Source of the DNA: Coriobacteriia bacterium
GTDB taxonomy: Bacteria; Actinomycetota; Coriobacteriia; Anaerosomatales; JAENZW01
NCBI GenBank assembly: GCA_029858605.1
Contig: JAOUET010000017.1
Location: forward strand, 1-17,799
Direction: 5' to 3'
Length of the DNA: 17,799 nt
The translations under genes and the position numbers were made by a program. This document shows positions 1 through 7,816 of the stretch, in pieces. Numbering within the stretch: position 1 is the stretch's first letter; every line of letters begins with the position of its first letter. The notes under the pieces are model-generated. The model saw only the letters and a program-made list of their open reading frames with translations, searched no databases and was not told where the DNA came from.

Positions 1-3000
1 ACCGCCCGCAGTCTTGATACGGTGGCCCGCACGAGAGGTTCCCGCAGTGACGAACTGCTTGATGTCTACGGGCGTCGTCGTGAAGTAGCTCTGCAGCGTC
101 CCACCGTGGCAGTCGAGACAAGATGATGCGTAGGTGCCGTTCGCCTGATCGTCGGCCAGCGTGTCGGCAGTAGTCGGAGTGAACGTCGAGATCAGGCTGT
201 CGAACTCGTTCGGCCCGCGATGCGATTCGTGACAGTACAGACAATCGCCGAACACACGGCGAGCGGTCGCGGAAGCTGGAATCGACGCGTGCGCGTTGGC
301 GTCCTTGTCCGCGTACGTGGTTTCACCCGGAAAAGTGCCGAGAATCGGATAGCCTGTCGCGTTGCGCGTGGGATTGGCCGTGCTCGGGTATCCCACCCCA
401 TACCAGTCGTTGGTGTCGTTGTGGCACGCGAAGCACCACGTGTTGTCGTCGGTCGAGACGGTGTCGCCGTTTATCGTCTCGCGCGGCAGTTTCGGCTCAC
501 CCGAATAGTCGGAGTGAGGGCTGTGGCAACTCGAGCACCGGTTCGAGAGATCCGTCGCCACTTCGAGGTCCTCGAGCACGTGCCCGCTGGCAAGCGCGAA
601 ACTGTTGTCCGCACCCGCCAGGATGTTGGTGGACGCACCTTGCCCGTCGTGACACGCGTAGCACACGGACAGCTCGCCGGGCGCTCGGTCCGTCGGCCGC
701 ATCAGAGAACTCTGTGTCGTTGCGACGTGCGGCGCGTGGCACATTCGGCAGAAGTTGCCCGCGACCGTGTAGACCGTGTGAGGCGCCTGCGTCCAAGTCG
801 ACGTCACGGGACCGGCCGGGCCGGACTTGGCTGACTCGTTCGATGCCGCGTCGTACGCGCTCACGCGATAGAAGTACTGCTGGCCCGGGATGCCGGTCGT
901 GTCGTTGAAGGTCAGCAGCGTCGTCGAACCTATCAGTATCGGCGTGCCAGTCGACGTCATAGAGCGCCAGACCTTGTAGCCGACAACTCCCACGTTGTCG
1001 GTTGAAGCGTCCCATGAGACTGTCGCGATCACGGGCGGTGCAGCACCGGCGACCACGTTCACGTTGCCCGGCACGCTCGGAGGCTCCGTGTCAGATGTGC
1101 CGAAGCCGCTGAAGCCCACGCCTGTGGCGAGGCCTGGGTTGCCGTAGGGATCGTCGACATTGCCTGCCGCAATCTGCACCGTGTAGCCGGTACCCGGTGA
1201 CTGGTCGCTGGTCGTCAGACGCACGACCTGATTGCCCGGCTGCACGTTTGCTGCGGTGATCGTCAAACCCGCTATCGTGAAGTCGGACCCATCGCCGGCA
1301 ACGGTGGTGGGATCGAGCGGCTCGTCAAACGTCACGTCCACCGTGTTCTTGTCGATGGCAGCAGCCGACTGGATGCTCGGGCCGATGTTGTCGACTCGAA
1401 CGTTGGTCACCGGCGTGGCGTCGGTCCCGGTCAGGGAGACGTTGTCGGTCGCCTGCACCGTGATCTCGTAGCTGCTCTCGCGGTTCTGTCCGGCGTCCAG
1501 CGACCAGTCGTACGTCCAGTTGGTCGTTCCAGCCGCCAGATTCCACGCTTCCACAACCGACCAATGGTCGGTGTCCCAGTATTCTCCGTCGGAGCGCCGA
1601 ATGCGCACCCTCACTTCGGCCAGACCCGAACCCGTGCCGTCCGACGCGGTACCGGCAATCTGCTTCACCGCACCGGTCAGAACCGCATCGTTGAGGGGGT
1701 CGGTCGTGTTGACCGTCGGCGCCGAAGCATCGATCTGCACCGTCTGACCCGAGTTCGCCGAGATGATGTCGGCGAACGCGTCGACGGTGCCGAGGGTTGG
1801 CGTGATGTCTCCGTCGTTCACACGCGAACCCAGGATGTGTCCGTCGTTGGCCGCCGCGCCGATGGTGTACACGATCCATAGCTTCTTGGTGACGCCGTCT
1901 GAGACCGTGTAGGCGAGACTGTCGAACGTCGCGGTCGACCCGCTCGCATCGCCCGAGAAGGTCTTGGTTGTACCCACCTGCGAGTCGGGCCCGTCAACGA
2001 AGATGCCATTGCCGTCGTCCTCGAAGAGGCGCACGGCCGAGGTGTTCGTCGTGAGCGCACCACCGGTATCGAGTCCGCGCACGACGATCTGGCCGACGGT
2101 CACATCACCACCGGAAGCTGAGAGAACGAGTTCGTCCACCACCGTGACGTCATCGCGAGTGCGATACACGAGCGAACTCGGTCGCCCGGCGTCCGCACCT
2201 TGCGAGACGGTGAGCGCCCCTCCCACGGGAGGCGACCCGTAGCCGGTGAAGTTGGCACTCGTCGCCGGGTTCGTGTTGGTGTACACATCCGCCACATTGC
2301 CGGCGGCACATTGCACCGTGTAGGGGCTGGCCGGTGTCTGCGCAGTCGTGGTCAGCCGCACAGTGACGTTGTCCCCCTGAAGAACGGCCCCCGAGACGGT
2401 GAGCCCGGCGATGGTGAAGTCCGAGGCTGCGATGGTCGCACCGTCGAGCGCCTCGTTGAACAGGACGTCCACGGTAGTGGCATCCACGGCGGTTGCGGAC
2501 GATATCGTGGGCCCCGTGTTGTCGACCTTCACGCCAGTGACGGGCGTCGCGTCCGTCCCGGTGAGCCCCACGTTGTCCGTGGCCCTGGCGGTGATCGTGT
2601 AGGTGCGCTGGCGATTCTGGCCGGCATCCAGCGACCAGCTGTACGTCCAGTTCGTGGTGCCTGTCGCCCCCACCCACGTTTCTGTGCCCGTCCAGCCCCC
2701 GCCGTTCCAGTACTGACCATCGTCTCGGGCGATGCGGATCTCGACGCTCGCCACACCCGACCCGGCGCCGTCCGAAGACGTTCCGGCTACGGTCTTGCTC
2801 GCACCAGTAAGAACGTCGTCGTTTAGCGGATCGGTGGTGTTCGCGGTCGGAGCGGCCGCGTCCACCTGGATGGTCTGGCCTGCGTTGGCCGAAGTGATCG
2901 TCGCGAAAGCGGTGACCTGTTGACCGGCCTGGACCGTGATGTCTCCGTTCTGCACCTGCGATCCGACTATGTGCCCGTCAACCGCAGATGCGCCTATGGT

Positions 3001-3930
3001 GTACACGATCCAAACGTTCTCGCTCGTACCGCTAGTGATGGTGTATGTGAGACCACTGAACGTGGCAGTCGAGCCGCTGGCCGCACCTGAGAAGGTCGTT
3101 GAGGAGCCGATCTGGCTGTCGCCGCCATCCCACACGCCATCACCGTCATCTTCGAAGAGGCGTACGGATGTGACGTCGGTTGTCAGCGTGTCTACCGTGT
3201 CCAGACCACGCACGACAATCTGCGTGACCGTAACGTCGCCGTTGCTGGCAGCCAAGTTCAGCTCGTCTACCGCTACGTCAGCGCTCTGGCCTCTGTAGAT
3301 CTTGGCAGTCGGTCGCCCGGTGTCGGAGCCCTGGGTGACGGTTAGCGTGGGGCTCACCAGCGTGTAGTCGACGACAATCCAGACCTCGTCGACCTCAACG
3401 CTGTCCTGTCCTCCGGCTTTGACCTCGACCATGTAGACCTGAAGGCCTTGTATGTCAGCGTAGGTCCATGGCGAGCTGGTCCAGGGGTTTGTCGCGTACG
3501 GTCCGGAGGACCACTGAGCGAAGGTGCCAGAAACGTTGTGCGTGGTGTAGACCGGCGCATTCGTTCCGTCGTATATGCCCAGACCGAAATCGTCGTTGCC
3601 GGTGGTCCTCGCCATCGCATATACCGTCACGGAGTTGATGGTCGCAGACGGGTCGAATGTGGGATCGTCCATGTGCAGGGCCTGCGCCTGCGCGTCCGTG
3701 TTCTCCGACCCGATCAGACTGTCTCCGCTCGCGTCCAAGTCGGTCGCCCAGCTGCTGGTTACCGTCCACTGATTGTAGGTCGTTCCCGCACCCGACGGGT
3801 GGAGCGTCTCTTGTGCTGCGACAGCGGGCATTAGCCAGACGGCAAGAAGCGTAACCGCAACCACCCCCAGGATCACGCCCAACGTGATGCCGGGGTGTTG
3901 CCGATACCAGCTGCGAACCCGGGCGACCAT
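1..3930 (-). CDS. Giant exported multiheme c-type cytochrome with tandem Ig-like modules (partial, C-terminus outside window)
   Basis: The reverse strand reads open for 1310 codons from ATG at 3930 to the window edge, with no stop. Residues 1-39 are a signal peptide: basic start, hydrophobic core at about 15-35, then PAVAA. Residues ~40-195 form a beta-rich domain. Residues 196-572 and 573-~946 are two tandem copies of one module; each copy holds a LTV-(T/S)-QG..GRP segment, a bacterial Ig-like segment (TTDPLND, then SDG-x-GSG) and a segment resembling SbsA/CopC-type Ig folds (SDFTIAGL). Residues ~947-1045 look like fibronectin type III. Six haem-binding CXXCH motifs follow: CRMCH 1061, CYACH 1090, CSSCH 1132, CFACH 1166, CLYCH 1230 and CLDCH 1271; several have a His three residues later (APH, SPH, ESH), as in paired-CXXCH cytochromes. 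It is probably a surface electron-transfer protein, with the Ig-like stalk spanning or binding the cell wall; this role is inferred. It lies 101 bases after the TPR gene and is probably co-transcribed. Only a weak GAGAG precedes the ATG. Confidence 0.9.
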   Translation of the reverse strand, partial: MVARVRSWYRQHPGITLGVILGVVAVTLLAVWLMPAVAAQETLHPSGAGTTYNQWTVTSSWATDLDASGDSLIGSENTDAQAQALHMDDPTFDPSATINSVTVYAMARTTGNDDFGLGIYDGTNAPVYTTHNVSGTFAQWSSGPYATNPWTSSPWTYADIQGLQVYMVEVKAGGQDSVEVDEVWIVVDYTLVSPTLTVTQGSDTGRPTAKIYRGQSADVAVDELNLAASNGDVTVTQIVVRGLDTVDTLTTDVTSVRLFEDDGDGVWDGGDSQIGSSTTFSGAASGSTATFSGLTYTITSGTSENVWIVYTIGASAVDGHIVGSQVQNGDITVQAGQQVTAFATITSANAGQTIQVDAAAPTANTTDPLNDDVLTGASKTVAGTSSDGAGSGVASVEIRIARDDGQYWNGGGWTGTETWVGATGTTNWTYSWSLDAGQNRQRTYTITARATDNVGLTGTDATPVTGVKVDNTGPTISSATAVDATTVDVLFNEALDGATIAASDFTIAGLTVSGAVLQGDNVTVRLTTTAQTPASPYTVQCAAGNVADVYTNTNPATSANFTGYGSPPVGGALTVSQGADAGRPSSLVYRTRDDVTVVDELVLSASGGDVTVGQIVVRGLDTGGALTTNTSAVRLFEDDGNGIFVDGPDSQVGTTKTFSGDASGSTATFDSLAYTVSDGVTKKLWIVYTIGAAANDGHILGSRVNDGDITPTLGTVDAFADIISANSGQTVQIDASAPTVNTTDPLNDAVLTGAVKQIAGTASDGTGSGLAEVRVRIRRSDGEYWDTDHWSVVEAWNLAAGTTNWTYDWSLDAGQNRESSYEITVQATDNVSLTGTDATPVTNVRVDNIGPSIQSAAAIDKNTVDVTFDEPLDPTTVAGDGSDFTIAGLTITAANVQPGNQVVRLTTSDQSPGTGYTVQIAAGNVDDPYGNPGLATGVGFSGFGTSDTEPPSVPGNVNVVAGAAPPVIATVSWDASTDNVGVVGYKVWRSMTSTGTPILIGSTTLLTFNDTTGIPGQQYFYRVSAYDAASNESAKSGPAGPVTSTWTQAPHTVYTVAGNFCRMCHAPHVATTQSSLMRPTDRAPGELSVCYACHDGQGASTNILAGADNSFALASGHVLEDLEVATDLSNRCSSCHSPHSDYSGEPKLPRETINGDTVSTDDNTWCFACHNDTNDWYGVGYPSTANPTRNATGYPILGTFPGETTYADKDANAHASIPASATARRVFGDCLYCHESHRGPNEFDSLISTFTPTTADTLADDQANGTYASSCLDCHGGTLQSYFTTTPVDIKQFVTAGTSRAGHRIKTAGG

Positions 3931-3968
3931 CAGCTCTCGAATTCCGCTTCGGCAATCTCAGCGTTCAT
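3930..3968 (-). CDS. Possible 12-residue leader peptide coupled to the cytochrome start
   Basis: A short reading frame, MNAEIAEAEFES, starts with ATG at 3968. It has an AGGTG ribosome-binding site about 6 bases upstream. Its TGA shares one base with the cytochrome ATG (TGATG). The cytochrome itself has only a weak ribosome-binding site, so ribosomes ending here could restart on the cytochrome (translational coupling). The peptide matches no family I recognise and may be chance. The alternative is that the AGGTG serves nothing and the cytochrome initiates alone. Confidence 0.25.
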   Translation of the reverse strand: MNAEIAEAEFES

Positions 3969-4012
3969 GCCCGCACCTACTGCTCCCAAGCAACACCCGC
4001 CTCGTAGTTCGC

Positions 4013-4046
4013 CATCATTCGAGCGCCTTCATCATTCGAGCGCCTT
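4013..4046. repeat. 17-bp perfect tandem duplication
   Basis: CATCATTCGAGCGCCTT occurs at 4013-4029 and again immediately at 4030-4046. The right copy encodes the last residues and stop codon of the TPR gene; the left copy lies just past that stop, in the gap before the cytochrome gene. Seventeen is not a multiple of three, so the extra copy is in a different frame. It looks like a recent slippage event. Confidence 0.9.
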
Positions 4047-4700
4047 GATGCGCTCCTTGAGCTCCTCGTTGTTCGGATCCAGAAACAGCGCCTTCTCAAG
4101 CGCCCCCCTTGCCTCGTCGTACATTCGTGCATCTTCGTAGGCATCCGCCTGCAGAACGAGAAGCTCGACGCGGCTCGTTTCGTCCAAGTCCTCATCCTCG
4201 AGCACACGACCCCAAAGCTTCGCTGCTTCTTCGTAGCGACCCACCTGCATGTAGGTCCGCGCCAGGTCATCGAGGTATGAAGGGTCGGACTTCAGGGCCA
4301 CGGCGGCCTCAAGATGTCCTATCGCGTCGCCGGTCCTGCCGATGACACGCTCGAGCATAGCGACCTGATAGAGCGTCACGTGGTCCTCGGGCTGCTTCTC
4401 GAGAACATAGACGTAGTGCTCGATGGCCCCCTCGTTGTCGCCCTGTGCCGCGAGTGCGAGTGCTAGCACTCGGCGTGCGTCGAGGTTGCCGGGGTCGTCT
4501 GAAACGATCGCTTCGGCGCGTTGCGTCGCTCCGGCGAAGTCGCCTTCTTCGTAGGCCTGGCGGGCGTCTTCCGCCGACAGACCCGTGTCCGACTGCGCAG
4601 AAGTACAGGCACAGATGCCAGGCATCGCAACCAGCCCGAAGAGCAAGACGCAGGCTAGAGTCGCTCGACGGGAGATGCGGAGCTTATCGAGGTGGGCCAA
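4032..4700 (-). CDS. Exported TPR-repeat protein, probable lipoprotein
   Basis: 222 residues. The start is TTG at 4700: the ribosome-binding site GGGGGAGG ends 7 bases upstream, and the nearby ATG is out of frame. Residues 1-12 are basic, 13-29 hydrophobic, and Cys30 and Cys32 follow; I-C-A-C is an imperfect lipobox, so a lipid anchor is possible but not certain. From about residue 42 to the end the protein is a run of tetratricopeptide repeats, with A-x-x-x-G-(D/N)-x-x-x-A signatures near 50-59, 81-92 and 118-129 and a final L-DPNN unit at 207-211. TPR proteins are scaffolds, not enzymes. Being directly upstream of the cytochrome gene suggests a role in its assembly, haem delivery or surface placement, but this is inferred from position alone. 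The downstream gap shows no terminator. Confidence 0.85.
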   Translation of the reverse strand: MAHLDKLRISRRATLACVLLFGLVAMPGICACTSAQSDTGLSAEDARQAYEEGDFAGATQRAEAIVSDDPGNLDARRVLALALAAQGDNEGAIEHYVYVLEKQPEDHVTLYQVAMLERVIGRTGDAIGHLEAAVALKSDPSYLDDLARTYMQVGRYEEAAKLWGRVLEDEDLDETSRVELLVLQADAYEDARMYDEARGALEKALFLDPNNEELKERIKALE

Positions 4701-4753
4701 GCGACATCCTCCCCCTGTTGCTGAGCACCTAGTAGTCTACCGTCTGCTGGCAC

Positions 4754-4762
4754 GTATTACCA
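4754..4762 (-). promoter_or_regulatory. Candidate extended -10 promoter element for the TPR-cytochrome unit
   Basis: On the reverse strand the bases read TGG-TAATAC, a TGn extended -10 with a weak hexamer (3 of 6 matches to TATAAT) and no good -35. The start site it implies is near 4747, giving a 46-base leader before the TTG start of the TPR gene. The weak hexamer and missing -35 fit an activator-dependent promoter, since a CRP-type site lies exactly 61.5 bases upstream. Confidence 0.4.
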
Positions 4763-4798
4763 GGGAGATTCCGGCCTTCCGACACTTGCCGTCCCGCC

Positions 4799-4818
4799 AT
4801 TGTGACCGATGTCACAAT
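4799..4818. promoter_or_regulatory. CRP/FNR-family operator (TGTGA-N6-TCACA palindrome)
   Basis: Perfect 8-base arms, ATTGTGAC and GTCACAAT, flank CGAT. The core at 4801-4816 is the full CRP consensus TGTGA-N6-TCACA, also used by actinobacterial CRP-like regulators, and is not the TTGAT-N4-ATCAA of FNR. The site lies between the end of the metallo-hydrolase gene and the TPR-cytochrome unit. Its centre (4808.5) is 61.5 bases before the start site implied by the -10 element at 4754-4762, a classic class I activator position. The palindrome is seen directly; the regulator and the direction of control are inferred. Confidence 0.7.
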
Positions 4819-4823
4819 TGCCC

Positions 4824-4854
4824 GCGTCAAGTGCGTCAAGTGCCTGCGCCAAGT
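4824..4854. repeat. Three short direct repeats next to the CRP-like operator
   Basis: GCGTCAAGT occurs twice in tandem (4824-4832, 4833-4841), followed by a third related copy, GCGCCAAGT, at 4846-4854. On the reverse strand each reads ACTTG(A/G)CGC, and the first two include TTGACG, close to a -35 hexamer. They lie 6 bases from the palindrome, upstream of it relative to the TPR gene, and could be a second regulator's binding array or a -35 remnant. Confidence 0.5.
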
Positions 4855-4903
4855 GCTACGGAAGGACCCCGAACCGCAGCCAACCCAGGGATGAAGACAC
4901 TCG

Positions 4904-4930
4904 CGATTCTCGCACTCTGTGCGCGAATCG
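4904..4930 (-). terminator. Hairpin after the metallo-hydrolase gene, candidate terminator
   Basis: Arms CGATTCTCGCAC (4904-4915) and GTGCGCGAATCG (4919-4930) form a 12-base stem with one mismatch and a three-base loop. It begins 29 bases past the stop codon of the leftward hydrolase gene, where a terminator for the long operon would be expected. No clear T-run follows, so it may be a weak or factor-assisted terminator. Confidence 0.5.
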
Positions 4931-4959
4931 ACGCGTCTCGCGCTGCTGGATCGCTCTGC

Positions 4960-5583
4960 TCAGGACCGGGGGAAGAACGGGTTGACCGCTCTCTCACGAC
5001 CTATGGTCGTCTCAGGACCGTGACCGGGATACACGACGATCCCGTCGGCGAGTGTCGCCAGTCTCGCTATCGAACGCTGCATCTCGCGCATGTCGCCGCC
5101 CGGGAAATCTGTTCTCCCGACGCTGCCCGCGAACAGAGTGTCACCAGAGAACAGATGGTCCTCGGCAAGTAGGCAGATCGAACCTGGAGTGTGGCCCGGG
5201 GTGTGGAGAACCTGCATCACCAGCGAGCCGCTCTCGACCGTGTCGCCTTCGACAAGTGTCTGATCGGCGGACGGGGCCGAGTAGTCGTAGCCGAACGGTG
5301 CCGCTCCCGTGCCGTCGGCCGCCGGGGACACGATACGGGGCGCATCGATCTCGTGGACCAGCAAACGCGCGTCCGTCGCATCGAGCACCTCGCACACAGC
5401 GCCCAGATGATCGAAGTGTGCGTGAGTCAGCACCACGAGCGCGACGGAAAGGCCTTCGATCGCCGCAAGCAGCCGATCGGGCTCGCCGGCTGGATCGATC
5501 ACCACGGCCGCGCCGCCCTCGTCGTCGTTGACTATGTAGCAGTTCGTTTGGAGATCGCCGAGAACGAGATGTCGTACGAGCAC
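4960..5583 (-). CDS. Metallo-beta-lactamase-fold hydrolase, GloB/YcbL (glyoxalase II)-like
   Basis: 207 residues, the usual size for single-domain YcbL-type proteins, starting at GTG 5583. The zinc-binding signature is complete: H54-x-H56-x-D58-H59 (THAHFDH), H131 in TPGHTPGS, D148 in SGDTLF and H188 in YPGHGP. The early G-x-x-x-T-N-C-Y segment (residues 9-16) is typical of the glyoxalase II-like group, which hydrolyses thioesters such as S-lactoylglutathione; in organisms without glutathione the true substrate is unknown. The longer C-terminal substrate-binding domain of classical GloB is missing. It starts 3 bases after the rel stop codon, so it is translated from the same message. A hydrolase of this family commonly follows rel in Gram-positive genomes (recalled), which supports the assignment. 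Confidence 0.9.
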   Translation of the reverse strand: MLVRHLVLGDLQTNCYIVNDDEGGAAVVIDPAGEPDRLLAAIEGLSVALVVLTHAHFDHLGAVCEVLDATDARLLVHEIDAPRIVSPAADGTGAAPFGYDYSAPSADQTLVEGDTVESGSLVMQVLHTPGHTPGSICLLAEDHLFSGDTLFAGSVGRTDFPGGDMREMQRSIARLATLADGIVVYPGHGPETTIGRERAVNPFFPRS

Positions 5584-5586
5584 GAC

Positions 5587-7797
5587 CTAGCGACCCCGCT
5601 TGTCGTCGGCCTCTGTGGGGAGCCTTCGTTCGGCTTCGAATACTCCCTCGATGCCACGGACGTTCTGCAGCAGCGTTTGTAGTTGGGCCATGTTCCCGAG
5701 CTCGAACAGGAACCTCATCGTCGCGATGCCGTCCCTGGAAGTGTTCACGCTTGCGGACAGTATGTTGACCGCGGCATCCGTGAGCGCAATCGTCACCTCG
5801 CGCAGCAATCCGACGCGATCGACCGACTCGACCATTATCTCCACCTGGTATGCCGAATCCGCCGACATGTCCCATTCAACCTCAAGTAGTCGTTCAGTCT
5901 GTCTAAGCAAATCGGCTGCGTTGGGGCAGTCTCGCCGGTGCACGGACACCCCTCGGCCTCGAGTCACGAAGCCCACAATCTCGTCACCGGGAACTGGATT
6001 ACAGCAGCGTGCAAGTCGTACGAGCACGTCATCGATCCCCTTGACGCGCACGCCCACGCCAACGCGCCGTCGCTTGGCCCGCGGAGGTTTCATCGGTGCG
6101 GTCGGAGGGAGTTCAGTACCCTCAACCTCTGGTCGACCCTTCTCCTCGTCGACCGCCATGTGCTTGAGAAGCTTGCCGCCGATCAGCTTCGCGGAGACCT
6201 TGCCGCCGCCGATTTGCGCGAGAAGGTCCTCGGGCGCCTGGAGGTTGAGTTCGCCTGCGACCTCGACCAGTGCGCGCTGCGTCGCGACGGAACTTATGCC
6301 GAGGCCGTGTTTTCGCATGACCTTTCCGAGTTCGTCTTTGCCTCGCGCGAGATCATCTTCCCGGGTGACCTTCGAGAAGTAGCTGCGTATCTTGGAGCGA
6401 GCACTCGACGTTCGCACGACCTTGAGCCAATCTCGGCTAGGCTTGGAGCTCTTGTTGGTGAGTATCTCGATCCGGTCCCCCATCTTGAGTTCGTAGCCGA
6501 GCGGAACGATCGCACCGTTCACCTTTGCGCCCACGCAGTGGTGGCCGACCTCCGTATGGATCGCATACGCGAAGTCGACCGGCGTGGATCCTCGGCGAAG
6601 CGACATGACATCGCCTTTGGGAGTGAAGACGAACACCTCGTCTTCGAATAGGTCGATCTTGAGCGCCTCCATGAACTCGCGTGGATCCTTGAGTTCGGTC
6701 TGCCACTCGAGCATCTGACGCAACCATGCGAGGCGCTGGTCGAAGGACTCGTCTCCTCGCCCGCCTTCCTTGTAGCGCCAGTGGGCGGCGATACCGTACT
6801 CAGCGGTCCGGTGCATCTCTTCCGTACGAATCTGTATCTCGAGAGGACGGCCCGCAGGTCCGATGACCGTCGTGTGCAATGACTGATACATGTTGAACTT
6901 GGGCATCGCCACGTAGTCTTTGAACCGCCCGGGAATGGGCTTCCAAATGGAGTGAACGGTTCCGAGCGCGGCGTAGCAGTCCCTGACCGAATCGACGATG
7001 ATGCGCAGCGCGATGAGGTCATATATCTCGTTGAAGTCCTTTCCTTGACGCGACATCTTCTGGTGGATGCTGTAGAGATGCTTGGGCCGACCCGATATCT
7101 CGGCTTGCACCCCAACGACTCCCAGTTCCCTGTTCAGCGTGTTGATGACCTCGCCTAGATACGCTTCTCGCGCTTCGCGGCTCTCCGCGACCATCTTCTG
7201 TACCTGATGGAAACGCTTGGGCTCGAGGTAGTAGAAGGAGAGGTCCTCTAGCTCCCATTTCACCTGCGAGATGCCCAGCCGGTGCGCGAGCGGAGCGTAT
7301 ATCTCCATCGTCTCGACAGCCTTCTCGCGGCGTCGCTCGGGCGGAAGCGCCGAGAGCGTTCGCATGTTGTGCAGACGATCCGCGAGTTTGATGAGAATGA
7401 CCCTGATGTCCTTGGCCATCGCGATGAGCATCTTGCGCAGGTTCTGGCTCTGACTCTCCTCGTGCGACTGGAACTTGATGCGGCCCAGCTTGGTGACCCC
7501 ATCGACCAGACCCGCCACCTCATCACCGAACTCCTCGCGCAGCTTCTTGAGCCGCACGCCGCTGTCCTCGACTACGTCGTGCAGCAGTGCCGCTTGCAGC
7601 GTCGCGGTGTCGAGGTTCAACTCCGCCAAGATCAGGCATACCTCGACGGGATGCTTCACGAACGGCTCGCCCGACTTTCGCACCTGCCCCTTGTGCGCAT
7701 CGAGGGCGAACTCGTATGCGGCCTCGAGGCCCTTCACGTCGGCGTCGGGGTTGTACTCCCGGAGACGCTCCTCGATCTGTTCGATGGTGGCCGTCAC
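5587..7797 (-). CDS. rel: Bifunctional (p)ppGpp synthetase/hydrolase (RelA/SpoT family)
   Basis: 736 residues, a normal long-RSH length. It makes and degrades the stringent-response alarmone (p)ppGpp. The N-terminal HD hydrolase has KHP at 48-50, LLHDVVED at 71-78 and LADRLHNMR at 138-146, all intact, so hydrolysis is expected. The synthetase follows: YDLIALRI at 259-266, then RFKDY and PKFNMYQSLHTT at 291-310. A TGS domain spans ~386-448. The Cys/zinc-finger region is ~597-626 (ARCCNPVPGD, then HRRDCPN), and an ACT domain covers ~648-725 (VDRVGLLREVT). The GTG start at 7797 has only a weak AGAAAGAG site upstream. It lies 19 bases after recJ and 3 bases before the hydrolase gene. The hydrolase residues and the order next to recJ argue for bifunctional Rel over monofunctional RelA. 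Confidence 0.97.
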   Translation of the reverse strand: MTATIEQIEERLREYNPDADVKGLEAAYEFALDAHKGQVRKSGEPFVKHPVEVCLILAELNLDTATLQAALLHDVVEDSGVRLKKLREEFGDEVAGLVDGVTKLGRIKFQSHEESQSQNLRKMLIAMAKDIRVILIKLADRLHNMRTLSALPPERRREKAVETMEIYAPLAHRLGISQVKWELEDLSFYYLEPKRFHQVQKMVAESREAREAYLGEVINTLNRELGVVGVQAEISGRPKHLYSIHQKMSRQGKDFNEIYDLIALRIIVDSVRDCYAALGTVHSIWKPIPGRFKDYVAMPKFNMYQSLHTTVIGPAGRPLEIQIRTEEMHRTAEYGIAAHWRYKEGGRGDESFDQRLAWLRQMLEWQTELKDPREFMEALKIDLFEDEVFVFTPKGDVMSLRRGSTPVDFAYAIHTEVGHHCVGAKVNGAIVPLGYELKMGDRIEILTNKSSKPSRDWLKVVRTSSARSKIRSYFSKVTREDDLARGKDELGKVMRKHGLGISSVATQRALVEVAGELNLQAPEDLLAQIGGGKVSAKLIGGKLLKHMAVDEEKGRPEVEGTELPPTAPMKPPRAKRRRVGVGVRVKGIDDVLVRLARCCNPVPGDEIVGFVTRGRGVSVHRRDCPNAADLLRQTERLLEVEWDMSADSAYQVEIMVESVDRVGLLREVTIALTDAAVNILSASVNTSRDGIATMRFLFELGNMAQLQTLLQNVRGIEGVFEAERRLPTEADDKRGR

Positions 7798-7816
7798 GAA
7801 TCGCTCTTTCTACTGC

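Noticed and set aside
220..834. A 204-codon plus-strand frame inside the cytochrome region.
   Set aside because: It is antisense to the haem-binding portion, Arg/Val-rich and without motifs; the reverse strand shows six CXXCH sites in one frame.
4799..4818. Reading the palindrome as an FNR box.
   Set aside because: FNR sites read TTGAT-N4-ATCAA; the half-sites here are TGTGA/TCACA, the CRP class. A related anaerobic regulator of the same family remains possible.
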